In this document: positions 7,801 to 15,927 of the stretch, piece after piece | Layout: every line of letters starts with the position of its first letter | Position numbering within the stretch: the stretch's first letter is position 1 | Source of the DNA: Novipirellula herctigrandis | Lineage (GTDB): Bacteria > Planctomycetota > Planctomycetia > Pirellulales > Pirellulaceae | Length of the DNA: 64,000 bases | NCBI GenBank assembly: GCA_007859835.1 | Contig: SJPJ01000001.1 | Coordinates: 533,134-597,133 of the forward strand | Direction: 5' to 3' | Translations under genes and position numbers: made by a program | The notes under the pieces: generated by a model | The model's database searches: none | Told to the model about the DNA's origin: nothing | The model's input: the letters and a program-made list of their open reading frames with translations, nothing else

Positions 7801-9811
7801 CGAATTTCTTCTGCAATTGGGCATGGATTGAATCGAGCAACCGTTGTTCGGACAAACCCGCTTTCTCGGCCACTGGTGATGCAGCAAAGAACGCACCTTG
7901 GAAGGCAATCCCTTGCATCCGCAGTTGCAAGTCCGAATCGCTAGCGACTTCGCGTGCGACTTGGAAGGCATCGAGGTAAAACAGTTTGATCTTCTTGTCA
8001 ACGATAATTCGCCGATAAGGCTCAGGGATGCTGGCCCACATTTCCGCAGGGCTCTTGGCATCGCTTTGGATGATAAAGACACCGCCTTCTTTCAAACCTG
8101 CCAACGCGTTGGTGTGGTTAAACACGTTCGGGTCAGGCGACAAGACCACGTCGACGTAAAAGTACTCGCTGTTGACGCGAATCGGTTCCGGCGAAGCCGA
8201 CAAATAATAGGTCGTCGGTTGACCCTTCTTTTCGCTACCGTATTTCGGATTCGCTTTGATGTGGTAATCAAGCAAATCGTACAACGTCATTGCCAAGTTT
8301 TTGCCCGTGGTGATCGCCCCCCAACCGCCGACCGAGTGCATTCGGACGGTGATACTGCTATCGGGCATCAGATTTGGATTTTCCGATCCGCGAATCGCCA
8401 GCTCACGGATTTTCGGATATTTGTCTTCGATCGTCTCTTGGTGAATCTTCTGCTTTGGACTTACCGGCGTCTCACGCAGGAAGTCGATCGACAAGTAGAA
8501 GAACTTTCGCTTCGCCGCGCCAGGCAGCATGTTTTCGATCGCTGCAATGATCCCTTCGGGTTGCAAGTCGCGGCTGCCCATTCCGAACGAACCGGAATAC
8601 AACGATGGTGCATCAGCAAGCGACGTGTAGGTTTCCAATTCGGGATACGGCATTTCTTTCTTGTCGCGACCGTTTTCCATACAACGGCTCAGCGTCGCAC
8701 GGACTTCACGAATCAAAGGCAAGTCGACAGCCAAAGGTTGGTCCAGACGTTCTAGAACAGCAACGCCCTTTTTGCCTTTCAAAATTTTGCCAAGCATATC
8801 CGCAGGGAAAGGCCGGAACATGACCAAGTTGACCACGCCGACTTTGATGCCGCGGCTTTCACGCAAATAGTCCGCGACGACTTCTGCGGTAGGAACCATA
8901 CTGCCTTGACCGAGAATCAAGTAGTCGGCGTCCTCGACGCGATACGTCATCACGCGATCATAACGGCGTCCGGTAAGCTCGAAGTATTCGTCCAGGGCTT
9001 GCTTAGTCAGCTCAGGAATATGATCAAAGAAGTAGGGGCGTTGTGCCGCGACACTCTGCATGTACGAATCTTGATTTTGCACCGTGCCGGTCATCATCGG
9101 ATCGTCAACCGTCCAAACCTCCGGAATGCGTCGGCGTTTGTCGCCATACAAAATTTGCTGAGCTCCGGTCGGCGACTCGATAATGTCTTCAGGATTACCA
9201 AGGTATTCGGCGATCAAGTCACGCTCAGGAATCTGGATCGATTCGATCAAGTGAGTGGTCAAAAAGCCGTCTTGTGCAATCGCACCGGGCGTCAGTGCTA
9301 ACTCAGCAATTCGGTGCGAGATGATGTTCAGGTCAGCGGCCGCTTGTGCGTCCTTGGCGAACATCTGGAAGAATCCGGTGTCGTCCATACAGTGATAATC
9401 ATCATGACCGGCATGGACGTTCAATGTCGACTTCGTCATCGCCCGTGCACCGACGTTGAGGACATAGGTGAGCCGTTTGCCCACAGCCGCATAGAGCGAC
9501 TCGTGCATGTAAGCGATTCCTTGGCCGGACGAGAAGTTACTCGCACGCAACCCGGTCATCGACAATCCGGCGGTTACTGCCGCAGCGGCATGTTCACCTT
9601 CGGGTTCGATAAAGATCAGTGGTCGACCGGAGGTGTTGACATAACCTTGTGCGGCCGCTTCGGCCCAGTACTCACCCATCTGAGTCGATGGCGTGATGGG
9701 GTAGGCTCCCGCCGCGTCGGTTCCTTCACGTTCACAAAGGATCACAGCCGTGTTGCCATCGACCGCGCCGCGTTTGCCAGGAAATTTAAATTCAGTTGCT
9801 GGTTTTGCCAT
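4886..9811 (-). CDS. nifJ: Giant pyruvate:ferredoxin (flavodoxin) oxidoreductase with C-terminal ferredoxin-like domain
   Basis: About 1,641 residues from MAKPATEFKF, against roughly 1,170-1,200 for standard PFOR. Order of parts: pyrimidine-binding domain with AYPITPST (near 35); transketolase-C-like domain; gamma/CoA domain with GGWGAITTGKNLA; 4Fe-4S motifs CTACGKCYTVCP (about 786) and CKGCMECVQVCD (about 924); the proximal-cluster CLGCGE (about 1003); TPP site GGDGAMYDIGFQN with YSNTGGQACTSG (about 1220-1260). Extra segments lie between the two 4Fe-4S motifs and just before the TPP core. After an Ala/Gly/Ser linker the C-terminus has CTSCDEC and a distant Cys (about 1565-1625), a monocluster ferredoxin-like fold. 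The enzyme decarboxylates pyruvate to acetyl-CoA and reduces ferredoxin. An alternative ATG 14 codons upstream (9853) is possible. Confidence 0.93.
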   Translation of the reverse strand: MAKPATEFKFPGKRGAVDGNTAVILCEREGTDAAGAYPITPSTQMGEYWAEAAAQGYVNTSGRPLIFIEPEGEHAAAAVTAGLSMTGLRASNFSSGQGIAYMHESLYAAVGKRLTYVLNVGARAMTKSTLNVHAGHDDYHCMDDTGFFQMFAKDAQAAADLNIISHRIAELALTPGAIAQDGFLTTHLIESIQIPERDLIAEYLGNPEDIIESPTGAQQILYGDKRRRIPEVWTVDDPMMTGTVQNQDSYMQSVAAQRPYFFDHIPELTKQALDEYFELTGRRYDRVMTYRVEDADYLILGQGSMVPTAEVVADYLRESRGIKVGVVNLVMFRPFPADMLGKILKGKKGVAVLERLDQPLAVDLPLIREVRATLSRCMENGRDKKEMPYPELETYTSLADAPSLYSGSFGMGSRDLQPEGIIAAIENMLPGAAKRKFFYLSIDFLRETPVSPKQKIHQETIEDKYPKIRELAIRGSENPNLMPDSSITVRMHSVGGWGAITTGKNLAMTLYDLLDYHIKANPKYGSEKKGQPTTYYLSASPEPIRVNSEYFYVDVVLSPDPNVFNHTNALAGLKEGGVFIIQSDAKSPAEMWASIPEPYRRIIVDKKIKLFYLDAFQVAREVASDSDLQLRMQGIAFQGAFFAASPVAEKAGLSEQRLLDSIHAQLQKKFGGKGARIVDENMQVVKRGYDEVQPVPHGEVAQPGSNGHAGSSEPSLPMVLKSTPRSQSPTTDIHRFWEQTGSFYARGMGTDTITDPFVGLGTIPAVTTLFRDMSGIRFEYPEWVAENCTACGKCYTVCPDTAIPGLVNEVNQVFETIVDRVRKHHGDLKHLPRQARKVEKRLREFLSDSEETDNVGKMIDGAIAQTIRDLKYEPEKNEEVKKELALFREELGDFQFSLSRPYFTNKEKEAVGEGGLLSITVNPYTCKGCMECVQVCDDDALRPAKQTDEAVAKLRRNWDVWQDLPTTPQKYSRVQDLEEGIGALETMLLDKRNYSALASGDGACLGCGEKSIVHIFTATVEALMQSRVVKHVEYLDGLIAKMESHIHRKLIQEIDVSDPNALAAIIEEIGSGDVTLGGIAGMVEQKSGGQPIDQEWLSKITSMLADLKKLKWRYTDGTTGKGRANAGMVNSTGCSSVWGSTFPFNPYPFPWANHLFQDATSVALGLFEGHMSKMAEGFKAVRMVENELAGGKPLDDSMTYFNWEQFTDEEWELCPPVVAMGGDGAMYDIGFQNLSRAMMSGKPIKVVVLDTQVYSNTGGQACTSGFFGQISDMAQYGKATKGKPEIRKEIGLIGMAHRTTYVMQSSISNPNHLIEGFIEGLKTRRPALFNLYTSCQPEHGIGDDMSANQAKMAVESRAYPLFKYNPDHGVLPEDCFNLDGNPSMDDTWPTYELNYIDNGRKKSMEIPMTFADFAATEIRFRKHYRVAPIETWSDKMVPVAEFLDLSEEDREGKFPFIWSVGRDQELMRLLIAEPIVRSCEDRRDFWAMLRSIAKVGEPTIDRGAIENEVRQEMTQQIAAGIANMMSGGTAGAAAILAAPVAPGTDGEASANGSAAASGDSMSPWIDTPECTSCDECININKKIFKYNDKKQAVIIDANGGPYSDLVKAAEKCTARIIHPGLPKDRSAKDVDKWIARGEKFN

Positions 9812-9934
9812 GATTTTATCAGGAATGGTGGTGATGAGTGGTTTAGATTGCATCCAACTTTCAACCGTACCGGGCGTCGAGCAATCCGACGTTTGGGCGG
9901 CTAAGACTTGGACACTAGCGCTAGGCTTTACGTA

Positions 9935-10798
9935 CTAGGTTATTGCATTGTGGATGCCGCCTTGGCGGATCACTTTTTTGGCCGCTTGGCCTTTGACCGG
10001 GCCAACATCTTTGTCGAGCCAAACGATTGCCCCGGTAGGACAACGCTGTGTGGGCTCGGCCGTCAGCGGGCCTTTGGTATAGTCTATTACAGGTAAACTG
10101 TTTCTCATTTGAATTTGGTCCGGTGCATCCATCGCACATCGTGTGCAACCGGTGCATGCAACTTCGCATTCTGCTAAGACTTCGTCACCTTGTTCAAGTG
10201 ACGAACAGGCGACCCATAACCGGTCCTTAGCAGGATGGATCGAGAATAGATCTTTCGGGCAAGCCTCAACACAATCGCCGCACGCAGTGCAGAGGTCTTC
10301 GTTGACCACGGGAAGTTCGTTGGCATTCATCGTGATCGCGTCAAAATCGCAAGCGACTTCACAATCCCCAACTCCCAGACAACCCCAAAAGCAGGCCTTG
10401 CCACCACCGGCGACCAAGGCGGCAGCCGCACACGATTGATGCCCCTGGTAGACAGCGCGGTCGCGAGCGACGTTGCTTCCCCCAGCACACGATAACCGGG
10501 CGACTCGCTTTTCCTGTGCACCGACGTCCACACCAAGGTAGGTTGCAACACGTTCGTGATCACTGGGGCCGCCAACGGAACATTTCGCTGGCGAGGTTTC
10601 GCCGCTAACGAGTGCTTCGGCAAAAGCGCGACACCCAGGATACCCGCACGCACCACAATTGGTGTGAGGTAACATATCCTCGACCGTTCCGATCCGAGGG
10701 TCTTCGATGACGTGGAGATAGCGGTTGGCAACCACAAGCAGCGAAGCCAACACAAACGTCAGTCCACCGATCGTCGCAACCGCATTCAAAATAAGCAT
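9935..10798 (-). CDS. rnfB: Rnf complex iron-sulfur subunit RnfB
   Basis: 287 residues, longer than the ~190-residue proteobacterial form and more like RnfB proteins rich in ferredoxin motifs. It has an N-terminal membrane helix (about 1-25) and a Fer4-like domain with TNCGACGYPGC near residue 46. Several cysteine groups follow: CAGG...C, KACFWGCLGVGDCEVAC, CTACGDCVEACP and CEVACTGCTRC. RnfB accepts electrons from ferredoxin and passes them to the rest of the complex. It is the first gene of the operon; AGGA lies six bases before the ATG. A 123-base gap separates it from the PFOR gene, the largest gap within rnfB-rnfA. Confidence 0.94.
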   Translation of the reverse strand: MLILNAVATIGGLTFVLASLLVVANRYLHVIEDPRIGTVEDMLPHTNCGACGYPGCRAFAEALVSGETSPAKCSVGGPSDHERVATYLGVDVGAQEKRVARLSCAGGSNVARDRAVYQGHQSCAAAALVAGGGKACFWGCLGVGDCEVACDFDAITMNANELPVVNEDLCTACGDCVEACPKDLFSIHPAKDRLWVACSSLEQGDEVLAECEVACTGCTRCAMDAPDQIQMRNSLPVIDYTKGPLTAEPTQRCPTGAIVWLDKDVGPVKGQAAKKVIRQGGIHNAIT

Positions 10799-11536
10799 GG
10801 TTATCCTAAGCTAGCTTCTCGCTCACTTCTTTGGTGTTGAAGATGACGTACACGATAAAACATCGCTTCGCCAACCAATCAACGCGGCCTTATCCTTGCC
10901 GATTTTTTTTGATTAGGCAATAAGCGTTTTGAGGTTCTTGTTGAATGAAAACCGGAAATACATGGATTACAACGACAACGACAAGTGCAGCTTTTTTCGC
11001 ACCCAACGCTGTGAAAAACAACGGTTTGGCATCGTGAATCTGCACAAAGTCCCGTTGTATTCGGTGCAAATGCGAATTTGCGTTTGTGCATCGAACCGCA
11101 CAGAAGAAGTCGATCGAAGCAATTGCAAAAATGTTTTCGCGCTCTGAATGGCGAAACCGCGACGATATACCGCCCTATCATGGCGGTACTTCAAAACGCT
11201 GCTGCAGGGAAGTCCGTCCCATGCGAGGGCATCCAATTCCTCGACCTATCCGGTTCTGACGAAAAGACACACTTTCTGTCGAAGGAGACACTCAAATCGC
11301 CCCTGCCCAGTCGACTAAAGGCTTTACACCAGCGCTGGTGCCCCTGCCCCAGACTGCGTTGACGATCGCCGCGTCCTCACCCGCGAGGTTGTTTGGCTTA
11401 GGAATTCATCGCTTGATTTGCCTAACAAGTCCCCCAATCGGGTAGACTAAGGCTATGAGAGTCGACTGACCATGTTTTGTTTCGAAAGATCTCCAAGCGT
11501 TTCTGACTACGTCCTTCTCGATCGTGAGTTGTCGCA
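10799..11536. other. Divergent intergenic region between rnfB and the TssBC-like gene
   Basis: 738 bases with no credible gene. It must hold the rnf operon promoter on the minus strand and the tssBC-like promoter on the plus strand, but no strong -35/-10 pair stands out. Visible elements are a perfect 10-base palindrome AAGCTAGCTT at 10808-10817 in the rnfB leader, an inverted repeat GCAAAT-GCGA-ATTTGC around 11066-11081, and a 7-bp perfect stem (TACCGCC / GGCGGTA, 11168-11188) with a 7-base loop. None can be assigned to a regulator. Confidence 0.5.
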
Positions 11537-13009
11537 ATGCCTGTTGAACCAAACCCACTGTTTCGCATTGCTGTCCTTGGTGATTTCAGCGGTCGCCAAA
11601 ATCGAGGTGTTCATGAAATCGGTGACGCCCTGGCTCGTCGCCGTCCACTTTCGATTGACAGGGACAATCTAGAAGACTGCATGGAGCGACTTGGCGTCGA
11701 GTTGGACCATACGATTGAGATGCCGGACCAGGACCCCATTTCGCTTCGGTTCTGCAATCTCGACGATTTCCATCCAGACACACTGTTTAACGAATTGGAC
11801 ATGTTTGCTTCGCTTCGAAGCTTGCGTCGACGTTTGCTAAAGGCGGACACGTTCGACCAAGCTGCGACCGAGGTGCTTGGTTGGGGAGTCCAAATCAATT
11901 CTGCCGATACGACACAAAAGCCATCTCCGCCAACCGATGAGTCGAGCAAACCCGTCGTGGTCGATGGGGCGGACGCAATAAGTCAAATCCTTGGCGAATC
12001 AAGCCAATCCAAATCGGTCGTCTCGAAGGCATATGATTGGAACCGCTTGGTCGACGAAATCGTTGCCCCCTACCGTGAAGCCAAAAGCGATCCGCGACAA
12101 CCCGAACTAGTACGCTGTGTCGATCAAGCGATCCAGACGACGATGCAAGCGTTAATCAAACATCCAAGTTTTCGTGAGCTCGAATCTGCCTGGCTCGCGA
12201 TGAAACAGCTTGTCTACGGACTCGAAACGGATGCTCAACTAAAAATCTACCTGATCGACATATCGAAACAAGAGCTTGCGGAGGACCTGGAATCAAACGA
12301 AAAATTGCGTTCGACGGGAATCTATCGATTGCTAGTGGAACGCTCGGTCGAGACGCCTGGTGGCGAACCCTGGTCGCTGATTTTGGGAAACTATCGATAC
12401 GGTTTGACAACCGGTGACGCGGTTGCACTTTCTAAAATGGCAGCCGTTGCGAAAGCCGCTGGGGCAGCCTACGTTGCCGGAGCCAGCTCGAATTTTTTCG
12501 GTACTCCCAACACCAACCAATCGTCCGAACAGGAAAGCGCGTCTCGAGAGGCAACGAATCAGTGGCAAACGCTGCGAGAAATGCCAGCGTCGTCACACGT
12601 TGGACTTGTTTGGCCCCGATTCACATTGCGGTTGCCCTATGGTGCAAACACGCGTTCGATTGAATCCTTTGACTTCGAAGAGATGAGCGACGACTCGAAT
12701 CCACGTGAACTGCTTTGGGGAAATTCTGCTTTCTTGGTAGCGATGCTGCTTGGACAATCGTTCGGTCAGTCTGGATCGGCGTTAACCCCCGGAGAGATCC
12801 ATACCGTAGGCGATCTTCCGGTATGGATTTATCGCGAACAGGGTGAATCGGTGGCACACCCATGCGCCGAATGTTTGCTTACCGACGAAATGATCGATGC
12901 GGTTAAGTCCTTTGGCGTGATGCCGTGCGTATCGTTCCGCAACCGAGACCAGGTTCAAATTCGGGGCTGGTGCTCGATTAACGGCGGGCCGCTAAGCGGA
13001 CGCTGGTAA
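11537..13009 (+). CDS. TssB-TssC fusion: type VI-like contractile sheath protein
   Basis: 490 residues. The first ~110 residues look like TssB/VipA: FRIAVLGDFSGR is followed by LSIDRDNLEDCMERLGVEL and a FHPD segment. After a Ser/Thr/Pro-rich linker, residues ~165-490 look like TssC/VipB: PSFRELESAWLAMKQLV, then LIDISKQELAEDLE, then a long C-terminal part with GSSN/ASSNFF and LLWGNSAFLVAMLLG. In type VI secretion the two are separate ~170- and ~490-residue proteins that interlock to form the sheath. Here both halves appear shortened and joined. No other tss gene is present on either side, so secretion function cannot be assumed. It could be a sheath-derived scaffold or a component acting with a locus elsewhere. 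Confidence 0.8.
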   Translation: MPVEPNPLFRIAVLGDFSGRQNRGVHEIGDALARRRPLSIDRDNLEDCMERLGVELDHTIEMPDQDPISLRFCNLDDFHPDTLFNELDMFASLRSLRRRLLKADTFDQAATEVLGWGVQINSADTTQKPSPPTDESSKPVVVDGADAISQILGESSQSKSVVSKAYDWNRLVDEIVAPYREAKSDPRQPELVRCVDQAIQTTMQALIKHPSFRELESAWLAMKQLVYGLETDAQLKIYLIDISKQELAEDLESNEKLRSTGIYRLLVERSVETPGGEPWSLILGNYRYGLTTGDAVALSKMAAVAKAAGAAYVAGASSNFFGTPNTNQSSEQESASREATNQWQTLREMPASSHVGLVWPRFTLRLPYGANTRSIESFDFEEMSDDSNPRELLWGNSAFLVAMLLGQSFGQSGSALTPGEIHTVGDLPVWIYREQGESVAHPCAECLLTDEMIDAVKSFGVMPCVSFRNRDQVQIRGWCSINGGPLSGRW

Positions 13010-13183
13010 TCGTACATCGCCCCAAATTGCCGCTTGAGCCGCTGCAACCGCCCTTTAACAATAGTGTTATTTGGCCGAGCGTTTACCTGCGTGCGGTTGG
13101 AGATTATCCTATATTACCTGAAACGAATGGCTCCGAAGCGAAATCCGAATGGTCCAACTTATCATCTCGAAAAGATGGGACTC

Positions 13184-14389
13184 ATGACCCGAATAGCGAA
13201 TAACCAGATGACACAATTCCCGACACGCCGCGGTAAATCAATTCTCGCGTTTGCATTTTGCATAGTTTTCGCTGGCTGGGGTGCTAGTTTTGTTCGTGGA
13301 GAGGTCGCCTACGAATTCACCAAGGTTGCCGATCGACCAATCGGAAATGCAGGAAACCTAGGCCTTTTCCCTGGGCTGAATAACAACAACCAAGTTTCCT
13401 ACGTTGTCCGCAGCAGCCTGACGACGGGTGACATCATGCGTTGGGATTCCGGCGCCTCGGTCAATTTAGGAACGGGCTCGTTCATTACCCAGGTCCCTAT
13501 CAATGACGCTGGGGCGATAGCCTTCGACAACGGATCGAAAGGATACGTTGCTGATGACACAGGCGTTGTGGAACTATTCAGCAGCTCACGAGGCGTTGAC
13601 GTCTATGGCATCAATGCTTCGGGCGATGTCGTTGCTGCATTGGAAAATTCGTCGGGCAACTATGAGGTAAGGACACGGCGTGCCGGCGGGTCATCACGTC
13701 GGATTTTCTCAGACGCGTCAAACAGCGAGTACTTGACATACGGCAGCGGCGGACCACCATCGCCCGATATCAACGCCTCGGGGGACGTGGTGGCACGTGG
13801 GACGCTTCGCGAGACGTTTCGAGATGGAATTCACATTCACACATCTTCGGGGATCATTACGGTTGACGATACTTTAGGACCGCTACGGCGATTCGGGAAC
13901 ATCGTTGACATCAACGATTCCGGTGACGTCGCCTATTACGGCACTCCGGATGACCAAATCAGCTCCGCGGTGCGAGATCTATACCTCTACACCAGTGGTG
14001 TCGGAAGCAGCATCATCGCAGATCATTCCGACTTTAATTCGATCTCGGAAGCCGGGATGGTGATTAACAATCATGGCGATGTACTATTCAACGCCACTGC
14101 CGGCGGAGTAGCAGGATTGTTTATCGGTGGGAATCCAGCGACCGATCGCGTGCTGAGCGTGGGAGCGACGTTGGATGGCGGAGTCGCCACCAGTCTACTG
14201 GTTCGCGAGGGGATGTTGAACGATGCAGGAAACTTCGTCTTTACGGCGTACCTCGATGACAACATGGATGGGACCGCCGATCGGAACGCAGTCTTCTTTG
14301 CCAGTGCAACCGCTGTTCCGGAGCCTTCATCGTTGGCGTTATTCGCAATGACGGCATTTGTTTTTGTTAAGCGAAAACGACGCCGCTGA
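13184..14389 (+). CDS. Secreted PEP-CTERM protein with repeated INxxGDV motifs
   Basis: About 401 residues from the ATG at 13184 (GGGA four bases upstream); an ATG at 13208 is also possible. The signal peptide ends near FVRGE. The body repeats a unit of roughly 40-60 residues centred on I-N-x-x-G-D/A-V/I: INDAGAIAF, INASGDVVAAL, INASGDVVARG, INDSGDVAYYG, INNHGDVLFN, LNDAGNFVF. These are like the HAF or choice-of-anchor type tandem repeats and suggest a beta-propeller. The C-terminus AVPEPSSLALFAM followed by a hydrophobic run and KRKRRR is a PEP-CTERM sorting signal, recognised by exosortase and removed at the membrane. No exosortase is in the window. It is probably exported to the cell surface or matrix; function unknown. 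Confidence 0.85.
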   Translation: MTRIANNQMTQFPTRRGKSILAFAFCIVFAGWGASFVRGEVAYEFTKVADRPIGNAGNLGLFPGLNNNNQVSYVVRSSLTTGDIMRWDSGASVNLGTGSFITQVPINDAGAIAFDNGSKGYVADDTGVVELFSSSRGVDVYGINASGDVVAALENSSGNYEVRTRRAGGSSRRIFSDASNSEYLTYGSGGPPSPDINASGDVVARGTLRETFRDGIHIHTSSGIITVDDTLGPLRRFGNIVDINDSGDVAYYGTPDDQISSAVRDLYLYTSGVGSSIIADHSDFNSISEAGMVINNHGDVLFNATAGGVAGLFIGGNPATDRVLSVGATLDGGVATSLLVREGMLNDAGNFVFTAYLDDNMDGTADRNAVFFASATAVPEPSSLALFAMTAFVFVKRKRRR

Positions 14390-14466
14390 TTCCCGAAGGA
14401 GCGGATTCCGGAAGAAACCGAATCGACACAAAACGGAGACGCATGGCGCGCTTTCGCATGACTCGG

Positions 14467-15915
14467 TTAACTCCCTTTGAGCGCCATTAAGATTGAATCG
14501 ACGTTGGCCTTTGCGTCACCGAACAACATGTGTGTGTTCGGTTTATAGAACAATGGATTCTCAACACCCGCATAGCCAGTCGCCATCCCGCGTTTCATGA
14601 CCACACACGTTTTCGCGGTCCAAACTTCAATCACAGGCATTCCCGCGATCGGACTGTTAGGGTCGTCCAGCGCCGCTGGATTCACGATATCGTTGGCTCC
14701 GATCACGAGAATAGCGTCGGTGCCGCTCATGTCCTCGTTGATCTCGTCCATCTCCAACACAATGTCATAGGGCACATTCGCTTCGGCCAAAAGCACGTTC
14801 ATATGGCCGGGCAATCGACCGGCGACCGGATGGATTGCGAAGCGAACCTCTTTCCCTCGGTTCGTCAATTCTTTGACCACTTCGGCGAGGGAATGTTGGG
14901 CCTGGGCAACCGCCATCCCATAGCCTGGAACGATCACGATGCTCTGCGACTCCTCGAGTAATTCCACCGTGTCGTTCACCGAATACTCTGTCACCTCCCC
15001 TTCAATCTCGGCTGCCGGCCCGCTCCATCCACCGCCAAAACCGCCCATAATGACGCTGAAGAAGCTCCGGTTCATCGCTTCGCACATGATGTAGGAAAGA
15101 ATCGCTCCCGAGCTGCCGACCAATGCACCAGTAATAATCAACGCGTGATTCTTGAGCATGAAACCGGCCGACGCAGCTGCCCACCCGGAATACGAGTTCA
15201 ACATCGATACCACCACCGGCATATCGGCACCGCCAATCGCAGCGACAATATGGATGCCGAGTACCGATGCGATTGCCGTCATGATCAGCAGCGGCACCAT
15301 CGCAGCGTTTGTGTCGGCTCGAACGAACCAGACACCAAGAGCACCACTCGCGACAAGCATCACAATGTTCAGCGCATGCCGCCCCGGCAGCGTGATCGCT
15401 TTGCCTGACACGGATCCGCGCAACTTCAAAAACGCCAAAATCGAACCAGTGAAGGTAACGGCTCCAATAAAAACGCCTGCGAAAATCTCAATCGCGTGAA
15501 TCAGTTCCTCGGAAGGAATCACCTCGACGCCAGGTTCAATGTGACTCGATATTCCAACCAACACCGCTGCTAAGCCGACAAAGCTATGCAAGAGTGCCAC
15601 CAACTCGGGCATCCCCGTCATGGGCACTCGAGCAGCCAAAACGGCACCAATCACCACAGCCGGAAGGATGGCGAAAGCGACGACCGAAAATCCGCCCGTC
15701 ATCACGCCAAACGCAGTCGCAACGATCGCCACGATCATTCCGACAATGCCAAGCACATTGCCCCGCTTGGCAGTCGTTTGGTGCGACAACCCCGCTAGAC
15801 TGAAAATGAACAATACGGCGGCGACGACATAGGCAACCGTTGCAAGCGATTGGCTCAGGGGAAAGCTGTCATTGGCTAACAAGCCGACGGAAGAGTAACT
15901 CAAGTTGTCCACCAT
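14467..15915 (-). CDS. pntB: NAD(P) transhydrogenase subunit beta
   Basis: 482 residues, the usual PntB size. The N-terminal ~290 residues are membrane domain II with about nine hydrophobic helices. The C-terminal NADP-binding domain III shows [42 protein letters not shown] and [17 protein letters not shown], all hallmark segments. With PntA it couples hydride transfer between NADH and NADP+ to inward proton movement, supplying NADPH. It starts 12 bases after the pntA stop, so the two are co-transcribed. Confidence 0.96.
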   Translation of the reverse strand: MVDNLSYSSVGLLANDSFPLSQSLATVAYVVAAVLFIFSLAGLSHQTTAKRGNVLGIVGMIVAIVATAFGVMTGGFSVVAFAILPAVVIGAVLAARVPMTGMPELVALLHSFVGLAAVLVGISSHIEPGVEVIPSEELIHAIEIFAGVFIGAVTFTGSILAFLKLRGSVSGKAITLPGRHALNIVMLVASGALGVWFVRADTNAAMVPLLIMTAIASVLGIHIVAAIGGADMPVVVSMLNSYSGWAAASAGFMLKNHALIITGALVGSSGAILSYIMCEAMNRSFFSVIMGGFGGGWSGPAAEIEGEVTEYSVNDTVELLEESQSIVIVPGYGMAVAQAQHSLAEVVKELTNRGKEVRFAIHPVAGRLPGHMNVLLAEANVPYDIVLEMDEINEDMSGTDAILVIGANDIVNPAALDDPNSPIAGMPVIEVWTAKTCVVMKRGMATGYAGVENPLFYKPNTHMLFGDAKANVDSILMALKGS

Positions 15916-15927
15916 GGTTTGCGAGGC

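Noticed and set aside
11078..11362. Short open frames in the rnfB / TssBC intergenic region
   Set aside because: No ribosome-binding site, signal peptide or recognisable motif; several overlapping frames of similar length on both strands suggest chance.
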